Counted from the first letter of the stretch, positions 16,835 through 26,366 are shown. The stretch is 64,000 nt of DNA from Cellulomonas sp. Root485 (GCF_001426705.1 NZ_LMFC01000001.1:1517355-1581354), one strand, 5' to 3'. Notes: generated by a model not told the origin, from the letters alone. Numbers and translations are program-made.

Positions 16835-16866
16835 CGCGCCGACCTTCCTTCCTGAGACTGGTTCCC

Positions 16867-16872
16867 ACTATA
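16867..16872 (-). promoter_or_regulatory. -10 element (TATAGT) of the Fur-family gene
   Basis: On the minus strand TATAGT lies 33 bp upstream of the ATG at 16834, immediately downstream of the terminator of the upstream hup gene. Confidence 0.55.
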
Positions 16873-16875
16873 ACG

Positions 16876-16915
16876 CGACCGGGCCCCCGATCCCGGAGGA
16901 TCGAGGGCCCGGTCG
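16876..16915 (-). terminator. Terminator of the HU gene
   Basis: An 18-bp stem with one mismatch (CGACCGGGCCC and GATCC paired with GGATC and GGGCCCGGTCG) around a CGGA loop, 13 bp past the hup stop codon. Confidence 0.85.
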
Positions 16916-16927
16916 AGGGTGCTGAGG

Positions 16928-17209
16928 TCAGCCCTGGACGGCGCGCTTGAGGGCGCTGCCGGCGGTGAGCTTCACGCGGTAGCCCGCGGGGATCTCCAGC
17001 TTCTCGCCCGTCTGGGGGTTGATGCCGGTGCGAGCACCACGCTCGGCGCGGGCCACGGCCAGGAAACCGGGGATCGTGACAGCCTCGCCGGCGGCGAGGT
17101 TCTCGACGAGGACCTCCTGGAAGGCCTTGAGGGCCTTGTCCGCGTCGGTGTTGGTGAGGCCGGTCTTGGCCGCGACGGCCTGGACGAGCTCGGTGCGGTT
17201 CACGCTCAC
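16928..17209 (-). CDS. hup: HU family nucleoid-associated DNA-binding protein
   Basis: At 93 residues this is a standard short HU: it starts MSVNRTELVQAVAAKTG, contains the dimer core and the arm signature GFLAVARAERGARTGINPQTG, and ends KLTAGSALKRAVQG. It lacks the lysine-rich C-terminal tail of mycobacterial HupB. It bends and compacts DNA as a dimer. GTG at 17209 is preceded by GAGGAG. A strong terminator follows, so it is probably monocistronic, with its promoter in the ~145 bp upstream. Confidence 0.95.
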   Translation of the reverse strand: MSVNRTELVQAVAAKTGLTNTDADKALKAFQEVLVENLAAGEAVTIPGFLAVARAERGARTGINPQTGEKLEIPAGYRVKLTAGSALKRAVQG

Positions 17210-17354
17210 TGGATGTGCTCCTCTGTGTTCACTCGGACATGCAGGCCCACTACCGGGCCGTTCCCCGGGGCGCGCAGCAGTGCCGCGAGCAACGGGGACG
17301 ATCGGCTGACACTAACCCGACAACCGCAGGAATCCGTGCATCGGGCGTGTCGCG

Positions 17355-18389
17355 TCACCTGTGCGTTCGCGCCAGGAGGTCCTCCACCGGCCACGTCGTG
17401 ATCACCCGCGCGGGGTCCAGGTCGTGCTGCGCGGCGCGTTCGCAGCCGGCGCCGAGCCAGTCCAGCTGACCCGGTGCGTGGGCGTCCGTGTCGATGGAGA
17501 AGTCGCAGCCGGCCTCGATCGCGACGGCGAGCAGCTCGTGCGGCGGGTCCAGGCGGTCGGGGCGGCAGTTGATCTCCACGGCGACACCGTGCTCCGCGCA
17601 GGCGTCGAACACCGCACGCGCGTCGAACTCGCTCTGCGGCCGGCTCTTGCCCTTGATCTGCCGGCCGGTGCAGTGCCCGAGGACGTCGGTGCGCGGGTTG
17701 CTCACCGCGGCGATCATCCGTCGGGTCATCGGACCCGACTCCATGCGGAGCTTCGAGTGGACCGACGCGACCACGACGTCGAGCTGGTCCAGCAGGTCCG
17801 GGTCCTGGTCGAGCCCGCCGTCGTCGAGGATGTCGACCTCGATCCCGGTGAGCACCCGGAACGGACCGACGGCGCCGTTCAGCGCCCTGACCTGGTCCAG
17901 CTGGGCACGCAGCCGCGCGGCGGACAGCCCGTTGGCCACGGTCAGCCGGGGCGAGTGGTCGGTGATGGCGAGGTACTCGTGCCCCAGCTCGAGGGCGGCC
18001 AGGACCATCTCCTGGATCGGTGTCTTCCCGTCCGACGCCTCGGTGTGCGAGTGCAGGTCGCCGCGGAGCCGCTCCCGCAGCTCGGCGGCGCGGGGGTCCA
18101 GCGTGGTCCCGTGCTCGGCCTCGAGCTCGTCCAGGTACTCCACCGGCTTGCCCCGCAGCACGTGGGCGACCACATCCGCGGTACGCGCCCCGACCGCCGG
18201 AAGGTCGGCCAGCGACCCCGAGGCGGCCAGCGCGGCCAGACGGTCGGGCGCCTGCCGTTCGATACTGCGGGCGGCCCCACGGAACGCCTCGCTGCGGTAC
18301 GGGCTCGCCTGGGCGCGCTCCAGCAGGAAGGCGATGCGGCGCAGGGCCGCGACAGCCTCGGCCTGCCGGTCGGCGGACGAGCCGCTCAC
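17355..18389 (-). CDS. PHP-domain protein with PolX-type helix-hairpin-helix N-terminus
   Basis: The 344-residue protein has an N-terminal 8-kDa-like/HhH region (AVAALRRIAFLLERAQASPYR, then LADLPAVGARTADVVAHVL, residues 1-105). A PHP phosphoesterase domain follows, with metal ligands in GDLHSHTEASDGKT, ITDHSP, TGIEVDIL, ASVHSKL, LGHCTG, EINCRP and DTDAH. This is the PolX pattern without the polymerase palm and fingers. The GTG start overlaps the Ku stop codon (GTGA), so it is translationally coupled to Ku. In PolX proteins PHP supplies 3' exonuclease or 3'-phosphatase activity, so a break end-processing role is a reasonable inference. Confidence 0.88.
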   Translation of the reverse strand: MSGSSADRQAEAVAALRRIAFLLERAQASPYRSEAFRGAARSIERQAPDRLAALAASGSLADLPAVGARTADVVAHVLRGKPVEYLDELEAEHGTTLDPRAAELRERLRGDLHSHTEASDGKTPIQEMVLAALELGHEYLAITDHSPRLTVANGLSAARLRAQLDQVRALNGAVGPFRVLTGIEVDILDDGGLDQDPDLLDQLDVVVASVHSKLRMESGPMTRRMIAAVSNPRTDVLGHCTGRQIKGKSRPQSEFDARAVFDACAEHGVAVEINCRPDRLDPPHELLAVAIEAGCDFSIDTDAHAPGQLDWLGAGCERAAQHDLDPARVITTWPVEDLLARTHR

Positions 18390-19294
18390 GACGCCTTACG
18401 ACGCGTCTTGCGCGGGGTCGGCTCGTCCTCGTCGGCCTTCTTCTTCGGCTTCGCCTTGGCCTTCGGCTTCTCCTCCGCCTCGGGCTCAGGTGCCTCACCG
18501 CGTGCTCCGCGCGCCTTCTCGACGCTGCGCTGCAGGGCCGCCAGGAGGTCGACCACGTCTCCCCCGCCGTCGCCCGCACCCTCCTCGCCGACCGGCACCG
18601 GGACCGCACGGGTGCTGCCCGACGACACCTTGGCCTCGATGAGCTGCTCCAGGGCGCCCGCGTAGCGGTCCTCGTACTGCGACGGGTCGAAGTCGGCCGC
18701 GAGCGAGTCCACCAGCGACGCCGCCATGGCGAGCTCCTGCGGACGGACCGAGACGTCCTCGTCGAGCACCGGGAAGTCGGCGGCGCGGACCTCGTCGGGC
18801 CACAGGAGCGTCTGCATGACGATGACGTTGTCGCGGACGCGCAGGATCGCCATCGACTCGCGCTGACGCAGCGCCACCTTCACCACGGCGACACGGTCGG
18901 CCTGCTCGAGCGCACCGCGCAGCAGCGCGTACGGCTTGGCGGCCGTCTTCTCCGGCTCCAGGTAGTACGTCTTCTGGAGCAGGATCGGGTCCACCTGGTC
19001 GACCGGGACGAACTCCAGCACCTCGATCTCGCGCTCGGTGGACAGCGGCAGCGAGCGGAAGTCCTCGTCGGTGAGCACGACGAGCTCGCCGTCGTCGGTC
19101 TCGTAGCCCTTGGCGATGTCCGACATCTCGACAGGCTCGCCGTCGATGCTGCAGAACTTGCGGTACCGGATGCGCCCGCCGTCCTCCTTGTGCACCTGGT
19201 GCAGGGTGACCTCGTGCTCCCCCGTCGCCGAGTACAACCGCACCGGGACGTTGACCAGCCCGAAGGCGACCGCGCCCTTCCAGATCGCTCGCAT
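18386..19294 (-). CDS. ku: Ku protein, non-homologous end joining
   Basis: The 302-residue bacterial Ku starts MRAIWKGAVAFGLVNVPVRLY and keeps the core beta-barrel region (KTYYLEPEK, YALLRGAL, LRVRDNVIVMQTLLWPDEVR). The C-terminus from about residue 225 is an acidic then lysine-rich tail (KPKAKAKPKKK), which in other Ku proteins helps DNA binding. Ku homodimers thread onto double-strand break ends and recruit LigD. GGAGGA precedes the ATG at 19294. The gene is divergent from the ligase/polymerase pair across ~80 bp and coupled downstream to the PHP gene. Confidence 0.96.
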   Translation of the reverse strand: MRAIWKGAVAFGLVNVPVRLYSATGEHEVTLHQVHKEDGGRIRYRKFCSIDGEPVEMSDIAKGYETDDGELVVLTDEDFRSLPLSTEREIEVLEFVPVDQVDPILLQKTYYLEPEKTAAKPYALLRGALEQADRVAVVKVALRQRESMAILRVRDNVIVMQTLLWPDEVRAADFPVLDEDVSVRPQELAMAASLVDSLAADFDPSQYEDRYAGALEQLIEAKVSSGSTRAVPVPVGEEGAGDGGGDVVDLLAALQRSVEKARGARGEAPEPEAEEKPKAKAKPKKKADEDEPTPRKTRRKAS

Positions 19295-19375
19295 GGCCGT
19301 GTCCTCCAGTGATGGCTGCTGGGCGTGTTGGTACCAAGCCGCGCCGGCGCGGCCTCCTATGGGCAGGATGGACCC

Positions 19376-20305
19376 GTGGAGCCCATGCTCGCCACCCCTG
19401 CGACCGGTCCGGCGGAGCTTCCGCGCGGGCCGGAGTGGGCGTACGAGGTCAAGTGGGACGGTGTGCGGGCGCTCGCGGACACCACGTCGGGCCGGCTTCG
19501 CCTCTGGAGCCGCAACGAGCGTGAGATCACCGCGGCGTACCCCGAGCTGCGCGGGCTGGAGGGGATCCAGGGCGCGGTGCTCGACGGGGAGATCGTCCTG
19601 ATGGCCGACGGGATCCCGTCGTTCACCGCGCTCGCGGAGCGCATGCACGTGCGTGATCCGCGCCGCGCCGAGGCCCTCGCAGCCCAGCGCCCGGTGACGT
19701 TCCTCGTGTTCGACGTGCTCCGGTTGTACGGCGTCGACCTCACGCGCAGCACCTACGACGAGCGCCGAGACACGCTGTCCCGCCTCGAGCTCCCCGACCG
19801 GGTCGAGCTCTCCCCGGTGTACCCCGACGGGCAGGAGCTGTGGGAGGTCACCAAGCAGTTCGGGCTGGAGGGCGTCGTCGCCAAGCGCCGGTCCTCGCCG
19901 TACGTGCTCGGCCGACGTTCACCCGACTGGGTCAAGGCCCCGCACCGCCGCACCCGCGCGGCTCTCGTCGGCGGCTGGCGCGAGGAGACCAACGGCTCGG
20001 GCCGGATGGGGGCGGTCCTGTTCGGTGCGCGCGACGCCGACGGAGCGCTGCGCTACCTCGGCCGGGCCGGCAGCGGGCTGACCGGGCGACGTGCCACCGA
20101 CCTGCTCAAGCTGCTGGTGCCGCGCAGCGACTCCCCCTTCGACGACGAGGTCCCGGCCGTCGACGCGCGCGGCACCCGCTGGTGCGAGCCGACAGTCGTC
20201 GTCGACACGCTGTACCTCGCTCGCAACCCGACCGGTCGGCTGCGCCAGCCGGTGGTGCGGGCCGTCCGCACCGACACCGACGCCGACCCGTGGGAGCAGC
20301 CGTGA
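19376..20305 (+). CDS. ligD: ATP-dependent DNA ligase (LigD ligase domain)
   Basis: The 309-residue protein corresponds to the ligase module of LigD. The adenylated lysine is in YEVKWDGVRAL (about residue 26); downstream motifs include LDGEIV, FDVLRLYG, EGVVAKR and DWVKAPH, and an OB-fold C-terminus follows. Here the ligase is a separate gene rather than fused to polymerase and phosphoesterase domains. GTG at 19376 gives VEPMLATP, the expected N-terminus; ATG at 19385 is possible. The stop overlaps the GTG of the polymerase gene. It seals breaks brought together by Ku. Confidence 0.92.
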   Translation: MEPMLATPATGPAELPRGPEWAYEVKWDGVRALADTTSGRLRLWSRNEREITAAYPELRGLEGIQGAVLDGEIVLMADGIPSFTALAERMHVRDPRRAEALAAQRPVTFLVFDVLRLYGVDLTRSTYDERRDTLSRLELPDRVELSPVYPDGQELWEVTKQFGLEGVVAKRRSSPYVLGRRSPDWVKAPHRRTRAALVGGWREETNGSGRMGAVLFGARDADGALRYLGRAGSGLTGRRATDLLKLLVPRSDSPFDDEVPAVDARGTRWCEPTVVVDTLYLARNPTGRLRQPVVRAVRTDTDADPWEQP

Positions 20306-21180
20306 CGCCAGAACGCCAGATGGTCGACGTCGAGGGTCGTCAGGTCCGGGTCAGCCACCTGGAGAAGGTCATGTACCCGTCGACCGGGATGACCAAGGCC
20401 GAGGTCATGAACTACCTCGTGCAGGTGGCCCCGGCGCTGCTCCCCCAGCTGCGCGACCGGCCCGTGACCCGGATCCGGTGGCCCGACGGCGTGGCGGGCG
20501 AGAAGTTCTTCGAGAAGAACACGCCGCGCGGCGCCCCGGAGTGGGTCCGTCGGCAGAAGCTGCGGGCGGCGCCGGGCGCGGAGGACGAGGGCGCCGAGCT
20601 GGAGCTGCCCTTCCTCGACGACCTCGCCGGGCTCGTGTGGGCCGCGAACCAGGGGGCGCTCGAGCTGCACACACCGCAGTGGCGCGTCGGGCCGCGCGGC
20701 AAGATCCACACGCCCGACCGGCTGGTGGTCGACCTGGACCCGGGCGCACCGGCCGGGCTGACGGAGTGCGCGGCCGTCGCGCACCTCGTCGCGGACCGCC
20801 TGCGCGAGGACGGGCTCGACACGACCGTGCCCGTCACCTCCGGCAGCAAGGGCATGCAGCTCTACGCGCCGCTCCCCGGGAACCAGACGGTCATGGAGAT
20901 CCGGCAGTACGCCCGCGACGTGGCGTACGAGATCGCCGCGGCGCACCCCGGACAGGTGGTCGCGATCATGAAGAAGGACCTGCGCGGCGGCAAGGTGCTC
21001 ATCGACTGGTCGCAGAACCACCCCGCGAAGACCACCATCACGCCGTACTCGCTGCGCGGTCGGGACGTCGCGCACGTCGCCGCGCCCCGGTGGTGGGACG
21101 AGGTCGGGCCGGGGCTGCAGCAGCTGACCCCCGACGAGGTGGCTGCGCGGCTCGCCGACCGGGGGGACCCGTTCGCCTGA
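20302..21180 (+). CDS. ligD: LigD polymerase-domain protein (NHEJ primase-polymerase)
   Basis: This 292-residue archaeo-eukaryotic primase-type polymerase begins with the HLEKVMYP signature, then EKNTPRGAPEWV, the catalytic aspartates in VVDLDPGAP, the SGSKGMQLY motif and a third acidic site in KVLIDWSQN. It fills and extends break ends, preferring ribonucleotides in characterised homologues. The GTG start overlaps the ligase stop (GTGA), so expression is coupled to the ligase. Neither protein carries a LigD-type 3'-phosphoesterase domain. Confidence 0.94.
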   Translation: MTPERQMVDVEGRQVRVSHLEKVMYPSTGMTKAEVMNYLVQVAPALLPQLRDRPVTRIRWPDGVAGEKFFEKNTPRGAPEWVRRQKLRAAPGAEDEGAELELPFLDDLAGLVWAANQGALELHTPQWRVGPRGKIHTPDRLVVDLDPGAPAGLTECAAVAHLVADRLREDGLDTTVPVTSGSKGMQLYAPLPGNQTVMEIRQYARDVAYEIAAAHPGQVVAIMKKDLRGGKVLIDWSQNHPAKTTITPYSLRGRDVAHVAAPRWWDEVGPGLQQLTPDEVAARLADRGDPFA

Positions 21181-21267
21181 CCCGTTCGGATGGCGACACC
21201 GTCGCAGGTGGGGCAGCGTGGGTGTCAGCCGGGATCGACCCCGCACGAACACGAGAAGGAGCCCTCG

Positions 21268-21828
21268 ATGGTGCTGCCGAAGTACACCGTCCCGTCCCTC
21301 ACCCTCCAGCAGGGTGCCGACGTCGCCGCCGTCCTGCAGCAGCGGCTGGATGCGCTGAACGACCTGGCACTGACGCTCAAGCACATCCACTGGAACGTCG
21401 TCGGACCGCACTTCATCGCCGTGCACGAGATGCTCGACCCGCAGGTCGACGCGGTGCGGCTGATGGTCGACGCGATCGCCGAGCGCATCGCCACCCTCGG
21501 GGTCGCCCCGGTCGGCACACCCGGCGCGCTGGTGCAGAACCGCACCTGGGAGGACTACTCCATCGGCCGCGACAGCGCGATCGCCCATCTCGGCGCTCTC
21601 GACGTCGTCTACATCGGCGTCATCGAGGACCACCGCAAGGCCGCCAAGGACGTCGAGGAGATCGACGACGTCACCAACGACCTGCTGGTCGGCCACCTGC
21701 ACGAGCTCGAGCTGTTCCACTGGTTCGTCCGCGCGCACCTGGAGTCGGCCGGCGGTGTGCTCACGACCGGCAACGCGCAGACCGAGAAGACCGCCGCGCG
21801 GAAGGCGTCGGCCAAGGACAACGCGTGA
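21268..21828 (+). CDS. dps: Dps family DNA-protecting ferritin
   Basis: The 186-residue protein shows the Dps inter-subunit ferroxidase signature (LTLKHIHWNVVGPHFIAVHEMLDPQVD, about residues 33-60, quoted here only to locate it) as HWNV, HFIAVHE and D, and a lysine/alanine C-terminal tail that may contact DNA. Dodecamers store iron and shield DNA from oxidants. ATG at 21268 follows AGAAGGAG; a longer reading frame from 21190 lacks family similarity. It is downstream of the end-joining genes and overlaps the next gene (GTGA), fitting a DNA-protection neighbourhood. Confidence 0.9.
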   Translation: MVLPKYTVPSLTLQQGADVAAVLQQRLDALNDLALTLKHIHWNVVGPHFIAVHEMLDPQVDAVRLMVDAIAERIATLGVAPVGTPGALVQNRTWEDYSIGRDSAIAHLGALDVVYIGVIEDHRKAAKDVEEIDDVTNDLLVGHLHELELFHWFVRAHLESAGGVLTTGNAQTEKTAARKASAKDNA

Positions 21829-23015
21829 CCGCATCCCCCAGCGCCCGGCCCGTCGTCGGCTCGTCCGGCGGCGGGCCGGTGCTTCGAACCGCCCGCCCGG
21901 GCGGTCCGTCCGCGGCGTCCGCGAACCCCGCCTCGTCCGTCCCCCGCACGCACCTCGCGGCACGCCTCGAGAACGGGTTCGACCGTGCAGTGGCTCATCA
22001 GCTGCGCCGCCGCGGCTGGACCGTGCGCATCGAGCCGTACGCCGGGTACGGCGCGACGGGGTGGGTCCGGGTGCTCGCCCGGACGCTGCTGGCCGCGCCC
22101 CAGGTCCGCGACGACGAGCTGCCCGGCGCGGGCAGCAGCGCCCAGGCGGGTGAGCGATCGGCCAGTGCGGTACGCGGCTGGCGCAGCTTCGCGACGGCCC
22201 AGGTGTCGGGTGCGGAGCTGGAGGTCCAGGTCGGCGGCCGGACGCACACGGTCGTCACCGATCGTGGCGGGTACGTCGACGCGATCCTCGAGTCCGACCT
22301 GGCATCCGGGTGGCACGACGTGCGGCTCACGACGAGCGACGGCTCCACAGCGACCGCCCCGGTGCACGTGATCGGGCCGGACGTGCGGTACGGGATCGTC
22401 AGCGACATCGACGACACCGTGATGGTGACGCGCCTGCCCCGGCCCTTCGTCGCCGCGTGGAACGTGTTCATGCGGCACGAGAACGCACGCGAGGCCGTTC
22501 CCGGGATGGCGCGGCTGTACGCGGAGCTGCGCACGGGCGACCGGGACGTCCCGGTGGTCTACCTGTCGACGGGAGCATGGAACGCCGCGCCGACGATCGC
22601 GCGGTTCCTGCGCCGGCACCGTTACCCGGCAGGGCCGCTCCTGCTCACGGACTGGGGCCCGACCAACAGCGGCTGGTTCCGCAGCGGTCCCACCCACAAG
22701 GTGACGCAGCTGCGCCGGCTCTTCACCGAGCTGCCGGACGTCCAGTGGATCCTCGTCGGCGACGACGGACAGCGCGACCCGCAGATCTACGCTGGCGCCG
22801 CGCAGCGGTTCGGGGACCACGTCCGCGCGATCCTCATCCGGCAGCTGACCTTCGGGGAGCACGTGCTCGCGCACGGCGTGCCCGTGCCGACGGTCGACTC
22901 GGTGCGCGCCGAGCAGCAGGCCGCCCGGCGGCCGGACGGCATCCCCGTCCTGCAGGGAGCCGACGGCACCGAGCTGCTGCGCGACGTCCGCGCGGAGGGG
23001 GTCGACCTCTCCTAG
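21825..23015 (+). CDS. App1-like phosphatase domain protein (DUF2183)
   Basis: The 396-residue protein has a variable N-terminus rich in Ser/Pro/Gly, a beta-rich middle (about 120-180) and a C-terminal HAD-like domain with the DIDDTVMVT motif (about residue 195), YLSTGAWN, LLTDWGPT and ILVGDDGQRDPQIY. This is the conserved catalytic region of yeast App1 phosphatidate phosphatase and bacterial DUF2183 proteins. The substrate in bacteria is unknown. GTG at 21825 overlaps the Dps stop codon. Its stop overlaps the stop of a convergent small gene on a shared CTAG. Confidence 0.88.
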   Translation: MTASPSARPVVGSSGGGPVLRTARPGGPSAASANPASSVPRTHLAARLENGFDRAVAHQLRRRGWTVRIEPYAGYGATGWVRVLARTLLAAPQVRDDELPGAGSSAQAGERSASAVRGWRSFATAQVSGAELEVQVGGRTHTVVTDRGGYVDAILESDLASGWHDVRLTTSDGSTATAPVHVIGPDVRYGIVSDIDDTVMVTRLPRPFVAAWNVFMRHENAREAVPGMARLYAELRTGDRDVPVVYLSTGAWNAAPTIARFLRRHRYPAGPLLLTDWGPTNSGWFRSGPTHKVTQLRRLFTELPDVQWILVGDDGQRDPQIYAGAAQRFGDHVRAILIRQLTFGEHVLAHGVPVPTVDSVRAEQQAARRPDGIPVLQGADGTELLRDVRAEGVDLS

Positions 23016-23218
23016 AGGCGCTCGGGGTCGTCCCAGTCGTCGCTGCTGGCGATGGCCTCGTCGTCGGCCTCGAGCTCGACGGCGTGCAGCGAGCGCGGGG
23101 CGTGGTCGGGGTTGCCCCCGGACCGCGCGTCGGCGGCGTCGAGCTCCGCCTGGGCACGCTCGGGGTCGGCGAGGTGCTCGGCGGACGGGTCGGACGTCAG
23201 GTCGCGGTCGCGGCTCAT
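23012..23218 (-). CDS. Small acidic hypothetical protein
   Basis: The 68-residue highly acidic protein starts MSRDRDLTSDPSAEHL and ends SSDDWDDPERL. No domain is recognised. It converges with the App1-like gene, both stops sharing CTAG. Its codon pattern is typical of real genes here, but proof of expression is lacking. Confidence 0.6.
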   Translation of the reverse strand: MSRDRDLTSDPSAEHLADPERAQAELDAADARSGGNPDHAPRSLHAVELEADDEAIASSDDWDDPERL

Positions 23219-23315
23219 GGTCCGGTTCTACCGCTCGCGGTGTCCCGGTGCACGCGCAGACCACCCCCTGGTCGATGGTGTCCCGTCGTGGGCCGTCGCG
23301 GCGTCGCTCGGTGGG

Positions 23316-23327
23316 CTAAACGATTAG
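23316..23327. promoter_or_regulatory. LacI-type operator CTAAACGATTAG
   Basis: Palindrome with arms CTAA/TTAG around ACGA, extended by outer G/C. It shares CTAAACGATT with the element upstream of the GH6 gene and lies ~125 bp before the GH74 start. Confidence 0.55.
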
Positions 23328-23342
23328 CGCCCTCCTGCTCGT

Positions 23343-23356
23343 TCGAAGCGCTTCGA
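23343..23356. promoter_or_regulatory. LacI-type operator TCGAAGCGCTTCGA
   Basis: Perfect 14-bp palindrome with a central CG, the hallmark of LacI-family operators, 95 bp upstream of the GH74 start. It differs from both the CelR-like and the CTAA-type sites, so a second sugar-responsive regulator may act here. Confidence 0.6.
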
Positions 23357-23450
23357 TACGGTCGCGGCGGTCGTCGCTCAGCGTCGATCCCCCGGGAAAC
23401 CCGGCATCGCCGCCGGGAGCCCTCACCGCCATCACGAAGGAGTGCTGCGG

Positions 23451-26189
23451 ATGTCCGCCCCCTCGCTCGTTCCCCGCGCACCAGCCCGGCTCGCGGCACT
23501 CGCCGCCGCCGGAGCGCTGGTCGCCGGCGCACTCGTCGCCATCGCCGGCCAGGCGCCCGCCCACGCCGCCGACTCCTCCTACTCGTGGGGGAACGTCGAG
23601 ATCGTCGGCGGCGGCTTCGTCCCCGGCATCATCTACAACCAGTCCGAGAAGGGCCTCGTCTACGCCCGCACCGACATCGGTGGCGCGTACCGGCTGGACA
23701 GGACGACCAAGCGCTGGATCCCCCTGCTCGACCACGTCGGCTGGGACGACTGGGGCCACAACGGCGTCCTGTCGCTGGCCACCGACCCCGTCAACCCGGA
23801 CAAGGTCTATGCCGCCGTCGGCATGTACACGAACAGCTGGGACCCGAACAACGGCGCGATCCTGCGGTCCTCTGACCGCGGTGCCACCTGGTCGAGGACG
23901 AACCTGCCGTTCAAGGTCGGCGGCAACATGCCGGGCCGCGGCATGGGTGAGCGCCTGCAGATCGACCCCAACGACAACCGCGTCCTGTACTTCGGCACCG
24001 AGGGCGGCAACGGCCTGTGGCGGAGCACCGACTCGGGCGTGACCTGGGGCAAGGTGTCGAGCTTCACCAACGTGGGTAACTACGTCCAGGACCCCAGCGA
24101 CCCGAACGGGTACCTCACCTCCAACCAGGGCGTCGTGTGGGTCACGTTCGACCCGGCCAGCGGCACCAAGGGCTCGCCGACCAGGACGATCTACGTCGGC
24201 GTGGCCGACAAGGAGAACACCGTCTACCGGTCGACCGACGCGGGTGTCACGTGGTCGCGGGTCGCCGGTCAGCCCACCGGGTACATCGCCCACAAGGGCG
24301 TGTTCGACTCCGTCGGCAAGCAGCTCTACATCTCGACGAGCGACACCGGCGGCCCCTACGACGGCGGTCACGGCGACCTGTGGCGGCTCGACGCGGCGAC
24401 GGGCACCTGGACGCAGATCAGCCCCGTCCCGTCGTCCAGCACCGACAACTACTTCGGCTACAGCGGCCTGACGATCGACCGCTCGGACCCCGACACGATC
24501 ATGGCGGTCACCCAGATCTCCTGGTGGCCGGACATCCAGGTCTTCCGGTCCACCGACCGCGGTGCCACCTGGTCCCGGATCTGGGACTGGAACGGCTACC
24601 CGGACCGCACGCTGCGGTACACCCTCGACATCTCCGGCTCCGGCTGGCTGACGTTCGGCAAGCAGCCCGCCCCGCCGGAGCCCAGCCCCAAGCTCGGCTG
24701 GATGACGGAGTCCTTCGAGATCGACCCGTTCGACTCCAACTCCTTCCTGTACGGCACCGGCGCCACGATCTACGGCGGCTCCAACCTCACCGCCTGGGAC
24801 ACCGGCGGCAAGGTGGCCATCGGCGTCAAGGCGCAGGGTCTGGAGGAGACCGCGGTCCTCGACCTGGCCGCTCCCCCGGGATCCGTCCAGCTCGTCTCCG
24901 GCCTCGGAGACATCGGCGGCTTCGTGCACTCCGACATCACCAAGGCGCCGTCGGCGTACTCGGCGACCGCCCCGTTCCTGGGCTCGGTCAACGGCACCGA
25001 CTTCGCCGAGAAGACCCCGGCCACCATGGTCCGCGTCGGCTCGGGCGACGCCGGCAGCTCGCACATCAGCGTCTCCACCTCGAGCGGCACCTCCTGGTGG
25101 GCCGGTCAGGAGCCGTCCGGCGTGACGGGCGGCGGCACCGTGGCGATGAGCGCCGACGGCAGCCGGATCGTGTGGAGCGCGGACGGGGCCGGCGTGCACA
25201 CGTCGTCGACGCTCGGCTCGAGCTGGACGGCCTCCACCGGAGCGGCCATCGGCGCCCGCGTCGAGGCCGACCGGGTCAACCCGCTGAAGTTCTACGCGTT
25301 CTCCGGAGGCACCTTCTCCACCTCGACCGACGGCGGCGCCTCGTTCACCGCGTCGTCGGCCACCGGGCTGCCCGCCACCGGGAACGTGCGGTTCGCCGCG
25401 GTGCCCGGCCGCGAGGGCGACATCTGGCTCACCGGCGGGACGACGGGCTCGACCTACGGGATGTGGCACTCGACCAACTCCGGCGCCACGTTCACCAAGA
25501 TCGCCGCGGTGAACGAGGGTGACGCGATCGGCTTCGGCAAGGCGGCACCGGGCGCGTCCTACCCCGCCATCTACACGTCGTCGAAGATCAACGGGGTCCG
25601 CGGGATCTTCCGCTCGGTCGACGCCGGGGCCAGCTGGGTCCGGCTCAACGACGACAAGCACCAGTGGGGCTGGACCGGCTCGGTCGTGATCGGCGACCCC
25701 GACGTCTACGGACGGGTCTACGTCGGCACCAACGGGCGCGGCGTGGTCGTCGGCAACCTCACGGGCACCGACCCCACGACGTCGCCGACACCGACCACCA
25801 CGGCGACGCCCACGCCCACGGTCACCACGACGCCGACACCCACCCTGACGCCGACACCCACGGTCCAGCCGGGCGTGTGCACGGTGAAGTACACGACGTC
25901 CGACTGGAACACGGGCTTCACCGCGTCGGTGAAGATCACCAACGGGAGCGCGTCGACGATCAACGGCTGGTCGCTGAAGTTCGCCTTCCCCGCCGGCCAG
26001 ACGATCACCAACCTGTGGTCGGGTGCGTTCACGCAGTCAGGTGCGGCGGTCACCGTGACGAACGCGCCGTGGAACGGGTCGATCCAAGCCGGCGGCAGCG
26101 TGGAGCTCGGGTTCAACGGGTCTCACACCGGGACCAACACCAAGCCGACGGCGTTCACGCTGAACGGCACCACCTGCACCACCGGATGA
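23451..26189 (+). CDS. GH74 xyloglucanase with CBM2
   Basis: This 912-residue secreted enzyme has a signal peptide ending near residue 41 (PAHAADSS). The GH74 double seven-bladed propeller follows (about 42-770), with the catalytic-region aspartate in [10 protein letters not shown] (Asp75) and repeated RSSDRGATW / RSTDSGVTW blade motifs. A Pro-Thr linker (about 775-805) leads to a C-terminal CBM2 (about 808-912). It should cleave xyloglucan or other beta-1,4-glucan at the bacterial exterior. ATG at 23451 is supported by GAAGGAG 8 nt upstream. Two LacI-type palindromes precede it and a terminator with a T run follows. Confidence 0.94.
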   Translation: MSAPSLVPRAPARLAALAAAGALVAGALVAIAGQAPAHAADSSYSWGNVEIVGGGFVPGIIYNQSEKGLVYARTDIGGAYRLDRTTKRWIPLLDHVGWDDWGHNGVLSLATDPVNPDKVYAAVGMYTNSWDPNNGAILRSSDRGATWSRTNLPFKVGGNMPGRGMGERLQIDPNDNRVLYFGTEGGNGLWRSTDSGVTWGKVSSFTNVGNYVQDPSDPNGYLTSNQGVVWVTFDPASGTKGSPTRTIYVGVADKENTVYRSTDAGVTWSRVAGQPTGYIAHKGVFDSVGKQLYISTSDTGGPYDGGHGDLWRLDAATGTWTQISPVPSSSTDNYFGYSGLTIDRSDPDTIMAVTQISWWPDIQVFRSTDRGATWSRIWDWNGYPDRTLRYTLDISGSGWLTFGKQPAPPEPSPKLGWMTESFEIDPFDSNSFLYGTGATIYGGSNLTAWDTGGKVAIGVKAQGLEETAVLDLAAPPGSVQLVSGLGDIGGFVHSDITKAPSAYSATAPFLGSVNGTDFAEKTPATMVRVGSGDAGSSHISVSTSSGTSWWAGQEPSGVTGGGTVAMSADGSRIVWSADGAGVHTSSTLGSSWTASTGAAIGARVEADRVNPLKFYAFSGGTFSTSTDGGASFTASSATGLPATGNVRFAAVPGREGDIWLTGGTTGSTYGMWHSTNSGATFTKIAAVNEGDAIGFGKAAPGASYPAIYTSSKINGVRGIFRSVDAGASWVRLNDDKHQWGWTGSVVIGDPDVYGRVYVGTNGRGVVVGNLTGTDPTTSPTPTTTATPTPTVTTTPTPTLTPTPTVQPGVCTVKYTTSDWNTGFTASVKITNGSASTINGWSLKFAFPAGQTITNLWSGAFTQSGAAVTVTNAPWNGSIQAGGSVELGFNGSHTGTNTKPTAFTLNGTTCTTG

Positions 26190-26238
26190 GCTGCGGGGCG
26201 GGCGGCGTGTGACACGGACCCGCCGCCCTCCCCGCTCG

Positions 26239-26280
26239 GGCCCGACCTGCCGCACCGACCCCGCGGCAGGTCGGGCCTTT
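26239..26280 (+). terminator. Intrinsic terminator after GH74
   Basis: A perfect 15-bp stem (GGCCCGACCTGCCGC with its complement) is followed by TTTCT, one of the few hairpins here with a T run. Confidence 0.9.
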
Positions 26281-26353
26281 CTGCCCTGGTGCGAACCCGG
26301 TGAGCGTGCGCAACGTCACACGTCCCAGGACTGGAGGTATCTCGACGTCAACA

Positions 26354-26359
26354 TACGAT
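26354..26359 (+). promoter_or_regulatory. -10 TACGAT for leaderless mqo
   Basis: TACGAT ends 7 nt before the mqo GTG, with a possible -35 (TGGAGG, 26332-26337) 16 bp upstream. No ribosome-binding site separates it from the start codon, so transcription probably begins at the start codon. Confidence 0.5.
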
Positions 26360-26366
26360 CGATCTC

